From positions 1 through 64,000 of the forward strand of contig BPKK01000007.1 in the NCBI GenBank assembly GCA_026005095.1: a stretch of 64,000 bases of DNA, given 5' to 3'. The notes beneath the pieces are model-generated. The model ran no database searches. It was not told the DNA's origin and saw only the letters and a program-made list of their open reading frames with translations. Positions 26,588 to 35,637 of this stretch are shown here, piece after piece. How positions within the stretch are numbered: the stretch's first letter is position 1; every line of letters begins with the position of its first letter. The position numbers were made by a program, and so were the translations under genes. Source of the stretch: Silanimonas sp. GTDB taxonomy: Bacteria > Pseudomonadota > Gammaproteobacteria > Xanthomonadales > Xanthomonadaceae.

Positions 26588-28317
26588 GCCCGGCGTTTCC
26601 CGCTTCCCCGGCCCTCTCGCCGCAAGACCGCCGTGAGGCCTGGGTCTTTTTCGCGCTCGCCTTCCTGGTGATCGCGGCCGGTGTCGGCCTGCGTGATCCC
26701 TGGCCGGCGGATGAGCCGCGTTTCGTGCTGGTGGCCCGGCAGATGCTGGAGAGCGGCGATTGGTGGTTCCCGCGCCGCGGCGCTGAGCTCTACCCCGACA
26801 AGCCGCCGCTCTTCCTCTGGCTGCTCGCCCTGGGGCAGGCGCTCATAGGCTCGATCCGCTGGAGTTTCCTGCTGCCCTCCCTGCTCGCCGCCATGGCCAC
26901 GCTGGGCCTCACCTACGACCTCGGGCGACGGCTATGGAATCCGCGTGCCGGCCTGCTGGCGGCCACGGCGGTGCTGGTGGCGCCGGCCTTCGTGTACCAG
27001 GCCAAGCGGGCGCAGATCGATCCCGTGCTGGTCGGGCTCACCACGCTGGCGCTCTATAGCCTGCTGCGCCATCTGCTGCTCGGCCCGGCCTGGCGCTGGG
27101 CCTGGCTCGGCGGCTTCGCCGCCGGGCTTGGCGTGGTGGCGAAGGGCGTGGGCTTCCTGCCGATCTTCGCCCTGCTGCCCTTCGCCCTGATGCGCCGGGC
27201 CGGCTGGGGCGGCCTGCTGCCGGCGGCGCCGGGCGATGCTTGGCGCTGGATGGGGCTGGCCGGCAGTTTCCTCGCCGCCATCCTGCTCTGGTTCCTGCCG
27301 ATGCTCTGGCTCGCCCTCACCGACGGCGACCCGGCGCACCGCGCCTACCTCGACGAGCTGCTGTTCCGGCAGACCGTGACCCGCTACGTCGATGCCTGGC
27401 ACCACCACGAGCCGGTCTGGTACTACGCCTATGTGATCGCCCTGTTCTGGGCGCCCTTCGCCCTGCTCTGGCCCTGGCTGTTCGCCCCCTGGCGCGACGC
27501 CTGGCGCGGGCGCGAGGCCCGGATCTGGCTGCCGCTGGCCTGGGGCCTGCTGGTGCTGCTGTTCTTCACTGGGAGTACCGGCAAGCGCGACATGTACATC
27601 CTGCCGGCTCTGCCGGCCTTCGCCCTGGCCGCCGCGCCCTTCCTCGAGACCCTGCTGCGCCGCCCGGGGCCGCGCCGCGCGCTGCTCGCCTATGCCGTGG
27701 GCCTTGCGGTCCTACTGCTTCTGGCCGGCGGCTGGGCGCTCTTCGGCGAGCCGCGCTTCGAGGCCCGGCTGCTCGCCGAACGCGGCCTTGGGGCGGAGGC
27801 CCTCTGGCTCTGGGGCATGCTAGTGGTGGTGGGTCTGCTCACCCTCGCCACGCTTCCTCTGGCCCGGCGCCAGGCGCCGCTGGCAGCACCGGCGGTGCTG
27901 CTCGGCGGCCTGTGGCTGGGCTGGGGCTTCGTGGTGCATCCGGTGCTCGACGACGAGAACTCGGCGCGGGCGGTGATGCAGGCGGCACGCGGGCGCGCCG
28001 GGCCCGAGGTCACGCTGGGCCTGGTGGCCTGGCGCGAACAGAACCTGCTGCAGGCCACCGGGCCGGTGGCCGAGTTCGGCTTCCGCGCGCCCTGGGAGCG
28101 GCAGTGGCTGCGGGCGATTGCCTGGCTGCGTGAGGCTCCGGCGGAACGCCTCGTGTTCGCCGATTCGGCCTCGGTGCCCGCCTGTGTGCCGGAAGCGGCG
28201 CGCGAGCCGGTGGGCCGCGGCAACCGTCGGGCCTGGGTGCTGGTACGGGCCGAGGGCGTGGCCGCCTGCCCGCTCGAGGAGGCGGCGCTTGCGGTGCCGC
28301 AGGCGCCTCCGGAATGA
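26584..28317 (+). CDS. ArnT/PMT-family membrane glycosyltransferase
   Basis: A 577-residue integral membrane protein with about 12 membrane segments. The first periplasmic loop has the catalytic acidic motif PWPADEPRFVLVARQM, and PRRGAELYPDKPPLFLWLLALGQ follows, as in ArnT/YkcB-type GT83 lipid-A or polyprenyl-linked sugar transferases. It uses a polyprenyl-phosphate sugar donor outside the membrane; donor and acceptor here are unknown. ATGA overlaps at both ends place it in one transcription unit with rsmB and the next glycosyltransferase. Confidence 0.88.
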   Translation: MSPAFPASPALSPQDRREAWVFFALAFLVIAAGVGLRDPWPADEPRFVLVARQMLESGDWWFPRRGAELYPDKPPLFLWLLALGQALIGSIRWSFLLPSLLAAMATLGLTYDLGRRLWNPRAGLLAATAVLVAPAFVYQAKRAQIDPVLVGLTTLALYSLLRHLLLGPAWRWAWLGGFAAGLGVVAKGVGFLPIFALLPFALMRRAGWGGLLPAAPGDAWRWMGLAGSFLAAILLWFLPMLWLALTDGDPAHRAYLDELLFRQTVTRYVDAWHHHEPVWYYAYVIALFWAPFALLWPWLFAPWRDAWRGREARIWLPLAWGLLVLLFFTGSTGKRDMYILPALPAFALAAAPFLETLLRRPGPRRALLAYAVGLAVLLLLAGGWALFGEPRFEARLLAERGLGAEALWLWGMLVVVGLLTLATLPLARRQAPLAAPAVLLGGLWLGWGFVVHPVLDDENSARAVMQAARGRAGPEVTLGLVAWREQNLLQATGPVAEFGFRAPWERQWLRAIAWLREAPAERLVFADSASVPACVPEAAREPVGRGNRRAWVLVRAEGVAACPLEEAALAVPQAPPE

Positions 28318-29441
28318 TGCCGCTCCCCGGCTGCCGACCCTCATCCGAGATGCTCCCGAGCCCCGAATCGCCCGCCTCGCCCTGGCTCAGCGTGCTCGTG
28401 CCGGCCTTCAAGGTCGAGGACTGGCTGCCCGCCTGCCTCGATTCGGTGCTCTCGCAGCACCAGCCCGGCATCGAGCTGCTGGTGCTGGACGATGCTTCGC
28501 CCGATGCCAGTGGCGCCATTGCTCGCGCTTATGCCGGGCGCCACCCCGGGGTGCTGCGGGTGCTGGCGCACGGGCAGAACCGCGGCCTTGCCGCTGCGCG
28601 CAACACCCTGCTGGCGGCGGCCCGGGGCGAGTACGTGTGGTTCCTCGATTCCGACGACGTGCTGCTACCCGGTGCCATCGCTGGGCTGGCCGCGGTGCTC
28701 AAGGCCTCCGCTCCCGACCTCGTGATGTGTGATTTCGCCCTGCTGCGCGAGCGGCCGCGCCTGCATCACCGGCTGCGCCGCCGCGAGCGCCACACCCCGT
28801 CCTTCCGCGGCCCGGCGGACGGCGAGGCGGCCCCGGAGCGCCTCGCTCGCGGGTTGCTGGGCGGCGGCCAGCTGCACGCCTGGTCGAAGATCGCCAGGCG
28901 TTCGATCTGGCAGCAGGCGCCGTTCCCGGAAGGCCGCTATTTCGAGGACATCCCCACCATCCCAGCTCTGGTGCGGGCGGTGCGACGTTGGCACCACGCG
29001 GCCAGCCCCTGGGTGGGCTACCGGCAGCGTGCGGGCAGCATCCTCGCCAGCGACTCGCCGGCCAAGGTGCGCGACCTGTTGCTGGGCCTGCGTGAGCTGC
29101 ATACCGGCCTGGCGACCCCCTCGATGGCGCCGGCCCGGGACGCGCTCGATGCCTATGTGCTCCGTGCCTTGGCCTCGGCGGCACGGCGCTTGCGTCGGCT
29201 CTCCGGACGGACCGAGCCCGAGGCGCTGGCGCCGGTGCAGCGCCTGCATGCCGAGGTATTGGCCGCCTGCTTCCCGGACGGCGGGGCGGCGGTGCTGCGG
29301 GCCTGGCGGCGCCAGGGCGCCTGGATTCGGGCCTGGCGCATCAGGCAGCGGCTCGGGCAACTCGCGCCAGCCCGCGGCCAGTTCGACGAGCGGGCGGCCT
29401 CAAGCACGCTGCGGCGCCAGGCCGAGCGCCGGGGCGACTGA
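28314..29441 (+). CDS. Family 2 glycosyltransferase
   Basis: A 375-residue cytoplasmic GT-A enzyme. The N-terminal domain shows SVLVPAFKVEDWLPACLDSVLSQ, ELLVLDDASPD and the metal-binding VWFLDSDDVLLPG (DxD-like DSDD). The C-terminal 150 residues are Arg-rich and have no recognised domain. MM at 28314-28319 gives two possible starts; SPWLSVLVP begins near residue 23. It is coupled to the preceding ArnT-like gene by an ATGA overlap. The acceptor is unknown. Confidence 0.88.
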   Translation: MMPLPGCRPSSEMLPSPESPASPWLSVLVPAFKVEDWLPACLDSVLSQHQPGIELLVLDDASPDASGAIARAYAGRHPGVLRVLAHGQNRGLAAARNTLLAAARGEYVWFLDSDDVLLPGAIAGLAAVLKASAPDLVMCDFALLRERPRLHHRLRRRERHTPSFRGPADGEAAPERLARGLLGGGQLHAWSKIARRSIWQQAPFPEGRYFEDIPTIPALVRAVRRWHHAASPWVGYRQRAGSILASDSPAKVRDLLLGLRELHTGLATPSMAPARDALDAYVLRALASAARRLRRLSGRTEPEALAPVQRLHAEVLAACFPDGGAAVLRAWRRQGAWIRAWRIRQRLGQLAPARGQFDERAASSTLRRQAERRGD

Positions 29442-29512
29442 GGGCCTGCTGGCCGGAGTGGGCAGCGTCCGGCGATCATCGTTAATGCCCTTGATTCCGC
29501 TGCAGGTGCCCG

Positions 29513-30676
29513 ATGCCCGCCGAACCGCCGTCCGCCGTGCCGCTTCCCGCCCCGTCGGGGCCGCCCGTGGCGGGCGGGCGGCGCCTGCGGGTGCTGCATT
29601 TCGTCACCGGCGGCTTTTCCGGCGGGGCCACCCAGGTGGCCATCACCCTGACGGAGGCGATGCGCGCCGAGCCCGACCTCGAGCCCCTGCTGGTGCTGCG
29701 GCGCAAGCGCCGCACGCCGGCGCAGCGCCTGTGCGAACTCGAGGCTGCCGGCCTGCCGCTGCGGGTGGTGCCGGGCTGGTCGCATGCCGCCACCATCTGG
29801 GCCCTGGTACGGCTGTGCCGCGAATTCCGGCCCGACGTGCTGATCGCTCACGGTTTCAGCGAGCACCTCTGGGGTCGCTATGCCGGCTTGCTGGCCCGGG
29901 TGCCGCATCTCGTGCACGTGGAGCACAACACGAAAGAGCGCTACACCCGCTGGCGGCTGGCGCAGTCGCGCTGGCTGGCCCGGCGCACCGCGCGCATCGT
30001 CGGCTGTTCGGAGGGTGTACGCCAGGTGCTGTTGGCGCAGGGCATGCCGCCCGAGCGCACCCTGGCCATTCCCAACGGCATCCGCCTCGCGCCCTTTGCC
30101 GCCGCCGATGCCCGAGACTTCGCCGCCCGCGTGCCCGGCATCGTGATGGTGGCGCGTTTCTCGGCGCAGAAAGACCACGCCACTCTGCTGCGCGCCGTGG
30201 CCCGGCTGGCGGCGCGCGGTCTGCATCCGCCGGTGCTGTTCGCCGGCGGCGGCAAGGCCCGTTATCGGGCGCGCCTGGAGCGGCTGGCACGGGCGCTCGG
30301 CATCGCATCGCAGGTGCGCTTCCTCGGCGTGGTGCGCAATGTGCCCGAGCTGCTGATGGGCCACCGCATCGCCTGCCTGTCCACCCACTACGAGGGCATG
30401 CCGCTCGCTCTGATCGAGGGCATGGCGGCGGGCTGCGCGGCCGTGGCCAGCGCCGTGCCTGGGGTACGAGAGGTGCTGCAGGACGGCGTCGATGGCCGTT
30501 TGGTGCCGCCTGGCGATCCCGAGGCCCTGGCCGGGGTGCTGGAAACCCTGCTGCGCGACCCCGCCGAGGCCGCCCGGCTGGCCGCTGCCGGCCGCGCCCG
30601 GGCGCAGGCCGAGTTCAGCCGCGAACGCATGTGCCACGACTACGCCGTGCTCTGCCGGGCGCTGGCCGGCGTATGA
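29513..30676 (+). CDS. Family 4 glycosyltransferase
   Basis: A 387-residue GT-B enzyme. It starts with RVLHFVTGGFSGGATQVAI after a Pro-rich 23-residue lead and has the GT4 donor-site pattern YEGMPLALIEGMAAGCAAVAS near the C-terminus. VGCSEGVRQVLL and VGMVARFSAQKDH-like segments (here IVMVARFSAQKDHATLL) match family members that build lipopolysaccharide or exopolysaccharide. It follows the GT2 gene by 71 bp and precedes trkA by 31 bp. Sugar and acceptor unknown. Confidence 0.9.
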   Translation: MPAEPPSAVPLPAPSGPPVAGGRRLRVLHFVTGGFSGGATQVAITLTEAMRAEPDLEPLLVLRRKRRTPAQRLCELEAAGLPLRVVPGWSHAATIWALVRLCREFRPDVLIAHGFSEHLWGRYAGLLARVPHLVHVEHNTKERYTRWRLAQSRWLARRTARIVGCSEGVRQVLLAQGMPPERTLAIPNGIRLAPFAAADARDFAARVPGIVMVARFSAQKDHATLLRAVARLAARGLHPPVLFAGGGKARYRARLERLARALGIASQVRFLGVVRNVPELLMGHRIACLSTHYEGMPLALIEGMAAGCAAVASAVPGVREVLQDGVDGRLVPPGDPEALAGVLETLLRDPAEAARLAAAGRARAQAEFSRERMCHDYAVLCRALAGV

Positions 30677-30707
30677 TCCGCCCGCGTCGTCGGACAGCGG
30701 AGTGCGC

Positions 30708-32087
30708 GTGAACATCCTGATCCTCGGTGCGGGTCAAGTGGGGTCCTCGGTGGCGGCGGCGCTGGCCTCCGAGAACAACGACATCACCGTCGTCGATACC
30801 GATCACCAGCGCCTGCGCGATCTGGCCGAGCGCCTCGATATCCGCACCGTGGTGGGGCATGCCTCGCTGCCCTCGGTGCTGGCCCAGGCCGGCGCCGAGG
30901 ATGCCGAGCTGCTGGTGGCGGTGACCTCGAGCGACGAGGTGAACCTGCTGGCCTGTCAGATCGCCCAGCACCGTTTCCGCACCCCGACCCGGGTGGCGCG
31001 CCTGCGCGAATCGGAATACCTCGATCTTGCAGTGCTGAAGGACGCCCGAAGCTCGCCGGTGACCACCGCCATCAGCCCCGAGCACCTCGTCGTGCAGCAC
31101 GTCGAGCGGCTGATCGCCTACCCGGGCGCCCTGCAGGTGCTGGACTTCGCCGAGGGTCATGCCCAGCTGGTGGCGGTGCGTGCCGTCGAGGGCGGCGCCC
31201 TGGTAGGGCATCAGATCCGCGAGCTGCGCGGCCACCTGCCACCCGGGGTAGATGCGCGGGTAGCGGCGATCTTCCGCCGCGGCCGACCGGTGAAGCCGGA
31301 GGCCGGCACGGTGATCGAGATCGACGACGAGGTGTTCTTCCTCGCCGAGCGGCGGCATATCCCGGTGGTGATGGCCGAGCTGCGCCGGGTGGAGAAGAAG
31401 CCGACGCGCCGGGTGCTGATCGCCGGCGGCGGCAACATCGGCCGCACGCTGGCCCGCAGCCTCGAGAACCGCTACTCGGTGAAGGTGATGGAACGCTCGC
31501 GCGAGCGCGCCCGGCGCATCGCCGAGGATCTGCTGAACTCCATCGTGCTGGTGGGCGATTGTGCCGACGAGGAGCTGCTGCGCGAGGAGAACATCGACCA
31601 GACCGACATCTACTGCGCGCTCACCAACGACGACGAGGCCAACATCCTCTCGGCCATGCTGGCCAAGCGCCTCGGCTGCCCGCGGGTGCTGGCCCTGATC
31701 AACCGGCCCTCCTATGCCGAGCTGGTGGAGGGCGGCAGCATCGACATCGCAGTAAGCCCGCAGCAGATCACCCTCGGCGCCCTGCTCGCCCACATCCGTG
31801 AGGGCGCGCCGGCCAAGGTCTATTCCCTGCGCCGCGGCGTGGCCGAGGCCGTGGAGGTGGTGGCGCGCGGTGACCGCCGCAGCTCGCAAGTGATTGGCCG
31901 CGGGCTGGAAGAACTGGAGCTGCCGCCCTCGGCCACCATCGGTGGCATCGTGCGCGGCGACAAGCTCCTGATCGCTCACCACGACGTGGTGGTCGAGCCC
32001 GAGGACCACTTGATCGTCTTCGTGATGGACAAGCGTGAGATGCCGCAGGTGACGGCACTGTTCCAGGCCGGAGCCACCTGGCTGTGA
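30708..32087 (+). CDS. trkA: Trk potassium uptake regulator TrkA
   Basis: A 459-residue peripheral membrane protein that binds NAD(H)/ATP and gates the TrkH potassium channel. It has two tandem RCK units: the first nucleotide-binding motif is LILGAGQVGSSVA, the second VLIAGGGNIGRTLARSL (about residue 235), each followed by an RCK_C domain. GTG at 30708 is chosen because E. coli TrkA (458 residues) begins at the equivalent point; GTG at 30702 is an alternative. The stop overlaps the trkH start by four bases. Confidence 0.96.
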   Translation: MNILILGAGQVGSSVAAALASENNDITVVDTDHQRLRDLAERLDIRTVVGHASLPSVLAQAGAEDAELLVAVTSSDEVNLLACQIAQHRFRTPTRVARLRESEYLDLAVLKDARSSPVTTAISPEHLVVQHVERLIAYPGALQVLDFAEGHAQLVAVRAVEGGALVGHQIRELRGHLPPGVDARVAAIFRRGRPVKPEAGTVIEIDDEVFFLAERRHIPVVMAELRRVEKKPTRRVLIAGGGNIGRTLARSLENRYSVKVMERSRERARRIAEDLLNSIVLVGDCADEELLREENIDQTDIYCALTNDDEANILSAMLAKRLGCPRVLALINRPSYAELVEGGSIDIAVSPQQITLGALLAHIREGAPAKVYSLRRGVAEAVEVVARGDRRSSQVIGRGLEELELPPSATIGGIVRGDKLLIAHHDVVVEPEDHLIVFVMDKREMPQVTALFQAGATWL

Positions 32088-33556
32088 GCGCGGGTGTGCC
32101 GCTCGGCGAGCGTGGCCGCACCCTGCTGCGGATCTTCGGCGCCATCGTCGGGCTCTCGGCTCTGATGTCGCTGCCCTCCCTGCTCTATGCTCTCGCCAAT
32201 GGCGAGGCCACGGCGATGGCCTTCCTCGAGGCCATGCTGCTCTCCGGCACGGTGGGGTTCGTGCTCTGGTACCCGGTGCGCCATGCCGGCTACGAGCTGC
32301 GCTTGCGCGATGGCTTCCTGATCGTCTCCGGCGTCTGGGTGATCGCGGTGCTGGTGGCGGCCCTGCCCTTCATGCTCGCCGAGCCGCGGCTCGACCTCGC
32401 CGACGCGGTGTTCGAATCGGCCTCCGGGCTCACTACCACCGGGGCTACGGTGATCACCGGCATCGAGCAGCTGCCGCGCAGCGTGCAGCTCTACCGCATG
32501 GTGCTGCACTACTTCGGCGGCATGGGCATCGTGATCCTTGCCGTGGCCATCCTGCCGATGCTGCGCATCGGTGGCATGCAGTTGTTCCGCGCCGAGGCCA
32601 CCGGCCCGCAGAAGGACAGCAAACTCACCCCGCGCATCGCCGATACCGCGAAGGCCTTGTGGCTGGTCTACACCGGCCTCGTGGTGCTCTGCGCCCTCGC
32701 GTACTGGGTGGGCGGCATGGATTTCTTCGATGCCGCCTGCCATGCCATGGCCACCGTGGCCACCGGCGGCTTTTCCAACTACGACGCCAGCTTCGGCCAT
32801 TTCGACAGTGCCCTGCTCGAGGCCATCGCCATCGTCTTCATGATTCTCGGCGGCCTCAACTTCGGCCTGCACTGGTACGCCTGGCGCCGTGCCACCCTCG
32901 GGCATTACCTCGCCGATTCCGAGGTGCGGCAGTTCCTGCGCATCGTGGTGGTGGCCAGCCTGGTGGTGGCGTTCTCCGCCTGGTGGGGCGGGCGCTTCGA
33001 GCACGGCGGCGAGGCGCTGCGGCATTCGGCCTTCCACGTGGTCTCGAACCTCACCACCACCGGCTTTGGTACCACCGGTTTCGCCGATTGGCCGGGCCTG
33101 GCGCCGCTGGGACTCATGGTGCTGTCCTTCATCGGCGGCTGCGCTGGCTCCACCACCGGCGGCATGAAGCTGGCGCGGGTGCAGATGATCGTTCGCCAGG
33201 GCCTGCGTGAGCTCAAGCAACTGGTGCACCCCAAGGGCCAGTTCCTGGTGAAGGTGGGTGGCAAGCGGGTCTCGGAGAGCGTGGTGATCGCCGTGGCGGG
33301 CTTCTGCACGCTCTACGTGCTGGTCTTCGTGGCCATCATGCTGGCGCTCACCGCCACCGGCGTGGACATCCTCACCGCCTTCGGCGCCACCACCGCTACC
33401 CTCAACAATCTCGGCCCCGGCCTCGGCGAGGTGGCGACGACCTTCCAGACCTTCGATGGCCCGCAGCTCTGGCTGGCCAGCTTCGCCATGGTGGCGGGCC
33501 GTCTCGAGGTCTTTACCCTGCTGGTGCTGCTCACGCCGCAGTTCTGGCGCGACTGA
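32084..33556 (+). CDS. trkH: Trk potassium uptake channel TrkH
   Basis: A 490-residue membrane channel with four pore repeats. Filter-like segments include SASGLTTTGATVI, MATVATGGFSNYD, VSNLTTTGFGTTGF and TATLNNLGPGLGE. The glycine-rich IGGCAGSTTGGMKLARV is typical. It starts at GTG 32084 inside the trkA stop, so the two subunits are coupled. Its 3' end overlaps the convergent PH-domain gene by 26 bp, leaving no room for a separate terminator. Confidence 0.96.
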   Translation: MSAGVPLGERGRTLLRIFGAIVGLSALMSLPSLLYALANGEATAMAFLEAMLLSGTVGFVLWYPVRHAGYELRLRDGFLIVSGVWVIAVLVAALPFMLAEPRLDLADAVFESASGLTTTGATVITGIEQLPRSVQLYRMVLHYFGGMGIVILAVAILPMLRIGGMQLFRAEATGPQKDSKLTPRIADTAKALWLVYTGLVVLCALAYWVGGMDFFDAACHAMATVATGGFSNYDASFGHFDSALLEAIAIVFMILGGLNFGLHWYAWRRATLGHYLADSEVRQFLRIVVVASLVVAFSAWWGGRFEHGGEALRHSAFHVVSNLTTTGFGTTGFADWPGLAPLGLMVLSFIGGCAGSTTGGMKLARVQMIVRQGLRELKQLVHPKGQFLVKVGGKRVSESVVIAVAGFCTLYVLVFVAIMLALTATGVDILTAFGATTATLNNLGPGLGEVATTFQTFDGPQLWLASFAMVAGRLEVFTLLVLLTPQFWRD

Positions 33557-35105
33557 TGCCGGCATCGCGCGGCATGCCGGCGCGCAAGGCTGCGGCCAGA
33601 TGCACCGCTTCTGCCACCGGCAGGTAGGGGATGCGCAGCGGTGGCGCCATCGGGTGTGCCCCCAGGCTGTCCAAGTGCAGGCTGGCCATGCCATGGCGGC
33701 GGTCGAAGGGCGACTGCCGCAGCTCCAGAGCATGCAGCTTGCGCACCTCGGCGAAGCGCCAGTGGCGGTCGAGCCAGCCCTGGCGGACGCTGATGACGCC
33801 GCCCTCGAGCGACCAGGCCGAGTAGCGGGCCCAGATCCGGGCCCGCAGCACCACGAGCGGCAGCAGCAGCAGCAGCCAGAGCCCGGCGAGCCCCTTCCAG
33901 GCCACCAGCAGCCCGCTGGCGGCGAGGGTGGCCAGCAGCCCGGGGAAGGCCACTCGGCGCCAGGCCTGCGGATGCAGTGGCCGCCAATGCCGGGGCGGCC
34001 AACTGCCCTCGGGCAGCAGTTGTTGCAGCATGCCGTCCATGGCCTCGGGCGTGGCGAGCGGCACCAGTTCGCGCAAGGCGGCGGCCTCGTTGCCGGTCTC
34101 CAGGGCGGCGCGGTCTACGCTCAGGCTGCGGCGTTTGAACCAGCGGTGCGGCAGGCTCTCGTGCAGGGTGTAGGCCTGGATGCGGCGCTTCGGCAGGTGG
34201 GCGCGTACCCGGCTCAGCAGGCCGCGCTCCACGCTCAGCTCGCGTTCTCCGGCCAGCAGACGGAAATCGTGGAACTGCACGATGGCGAGCGCCACCGAGA
34301 ATGCCCGTACCAGAGCCAGCAGGCCGAGCAGCACCAGCAGGCTGGCAAGGCCGTAGGCCAGCGGCCCCAGGTGCAGGCTGGCGGCCCAGCTCTCGCCTTC
34401 CTTGATGCTGGCATGGAGCTGGTTGCTGAGCGGCTTCATCACCGCATCGCCGGCCTGCGAGAGCGTGGCGAACAGCGCGGCCACCACGAGCATCCCGCGG
34501 TTGGAGATCAGGCCGAGGCGCACGAGCTCGCGCGTGGGCAGGTGCAGCCAAAGCACGGGAGCAGGGTCGGCCGGCGCGGCGGGCGCGGCTTCGCCGTCGC
34601 CGCCTGCCGAGGCAGCCCGCGCGCGCTGCGCGCCCTGCCGCACCAGGGCCTCGAGCGCCCGGGCCTGGTCGAGTCGGAGCACGTCCATCTGCGCTTCGGC
34701 CTGGCCAAGGCCGCCGGCCGATTCCAGCCGCACCGAGGCCACGCCGAACAGGCGGTGCAGCAGGTTCTGGTGCACGGTGACGTTCTGCACCCGGTCGAAG
34801 GGCACGAGCCGCAGGTTGCGCTGCAACAGGCCGCTGCGGATCACCAGGGCCTGGCCGAGGAAGCCGTAGTGGTAGGTGAAGTAGCGCCACACCGTCGTGA
34901 GGGCCAGCAGGCCGGCCGCCAGCAGACCGATGAGGTCGGCGATCCCGTCCTCGCGCCGTCCGCCGCCGAACAGCAGCACCAGGAGCGGCAGGGCGAAGGT
35001 CCGCAGTTGCGCTAGCAGCAAGAACAGCCAGGACAGCGGATGTAGGCGCTGGCTGGCCGCGGCCTGCAGGGCGGCGCGCGAGGGCGGCTCAGCGGGCAGG
35101 GTCAT
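33531..35105 (-). CDS. Bacterial PH-domain (bPH_2, YdbT-like) membrane protein
   Basis: A 524-residue protein with several membrane helices and repeated bPH_2 domains. Each domain shows the pattern of a membrane segment followed by VIRSGLLQRNLRLVPFDRVQNVTVHQ, LSVERGLLSRVRAHLPKRRIQAYTL or ISVRQGWLDRHWRFAEVRKLHALEL. This matches YdbT. The start ATG at 35105 overlaps the stop of the smaller PH-domain gene by 17 bp, so the pair is coupled as ydbS-ydbT are elsewhere. Function is not established. Confidence 0.88.
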   Translation of the reverse strand: MTLPAEPPSRAALQAAASQRLHPLSWLFLLLAQLRTFALPLLVLLFGGGRREDGIADLIGLLAAGLLALTTVWRYFTYHYGFLGQALVIRSGLLQRNLRLVPFDRVQNVTVHQNLLHRLFGVASVRLESAGGLGQAEAQMDVLRLDQARALEALVRQGAQRARAASAGGDGEAAPAAPADPAPVLWLHLPTRELVRLGLISNRGMLVVAALFATLSQAGDAVMKPLSNQLHASIKEGESWAASLHLGPLAYGLASLLVLLGLLALVRAFSVALAIVQFHDFRLLAGERELSVERGLLSRVRAHLPKRRIQAYTLHESLPHRWFKRRSLSVDRAALETGNEAAALRELVPLATPEAMDGMLQQLLPEGSWPPRHWRPLHPQAWRRVAFPGLLATLAASGLLVAWKGLAGLWLLLLLPLVVLRARIWARYSAWSLEGGVISVRQGWLDRHWRFAEVRKLHALELRQSPFDRRHGMASLHLDSLGAHPMAPPLRIPYLPVAEAVHLAAALRAGMPRDAGISRARTAA

Positions 35106-35631
35106 CGTCGTGCTCGCGCTCGCCGGGCACCAGGGCATCACGCAGGGCCTCGGCATCGGCTTCGGCCAGCCCGGGCTGGCGCAGGGCGTTCAGGCGGGTG
35201 CCGGCGGTGTGCACCACCAGGGTGGCGAGACCGAGGTGGCGCTCGATCGGGCCGCGTTCGATGTCGAGGTGCTGCACCCGCGCCCGCGGCACCAGCACTT
35301 CGCGGCGCCAGAACCGGCCGCGGCGCACCCGCAGGCCATCGCCGTCCAGCCACCAGCGGGTATGGCGCCAGGCCAGGCCCGCCCGCCACCAGCCGATGCC
35401 CAGGGCCAGCAGGAGGGTGCCGGGGCCGACGAGCGCCGCCGCGATCCAGGACAGCGTGGCGGCGGCGAGCAGGGCCGCGCCGGTGCCTGCCGCGAGGCCG
35501 AGCGGACCGGCGCCCAGCAGCGAGGCCAGGCGGAAGCTCGACAGGGCTTCCGGGGGCAGGGGGCGCCAGGGCGGGCCGCCGGGCCAGTCGGCGCCGAAAT
35601 CGGGCAGGGGCGGGGGGGTGTCCGGGCTCAT
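35089..35631 (-). CDS. Bacterial PH-domain (bPH_2, YdbS-like) membrane protein
   Basis: A 180-residue protein with two membrane helices (about 35-90) and one bPH_2 domain (WWLDGDGLRVRRGRFWRREVLVPRARVQHLDIERGP...TLVVHTAGT). It is the usual small partner of the YdbT-like protein encoded directly downstream with overlapping codons. The start is seven bases from the acyltransferase stop. Confidence 0.87.
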   Translation of the reverse strand: MSPDTPPPLPDFGADWPGGPPWRPLPPEALSSFRLASLLGAGPLGLAAGTGAALLAAATLSWIAAALVGPGTLLLALGIGWWRAGLAWRHTRWWLDGDGLRVRRGRFWRREVLVPRARVQHLDIERGPIERHLGLATLVVHTAGTRLNALRQPGLAEADAEALRDALVPGEREHDDDPAR

Positions 35632-35637
35632 GTGGGT

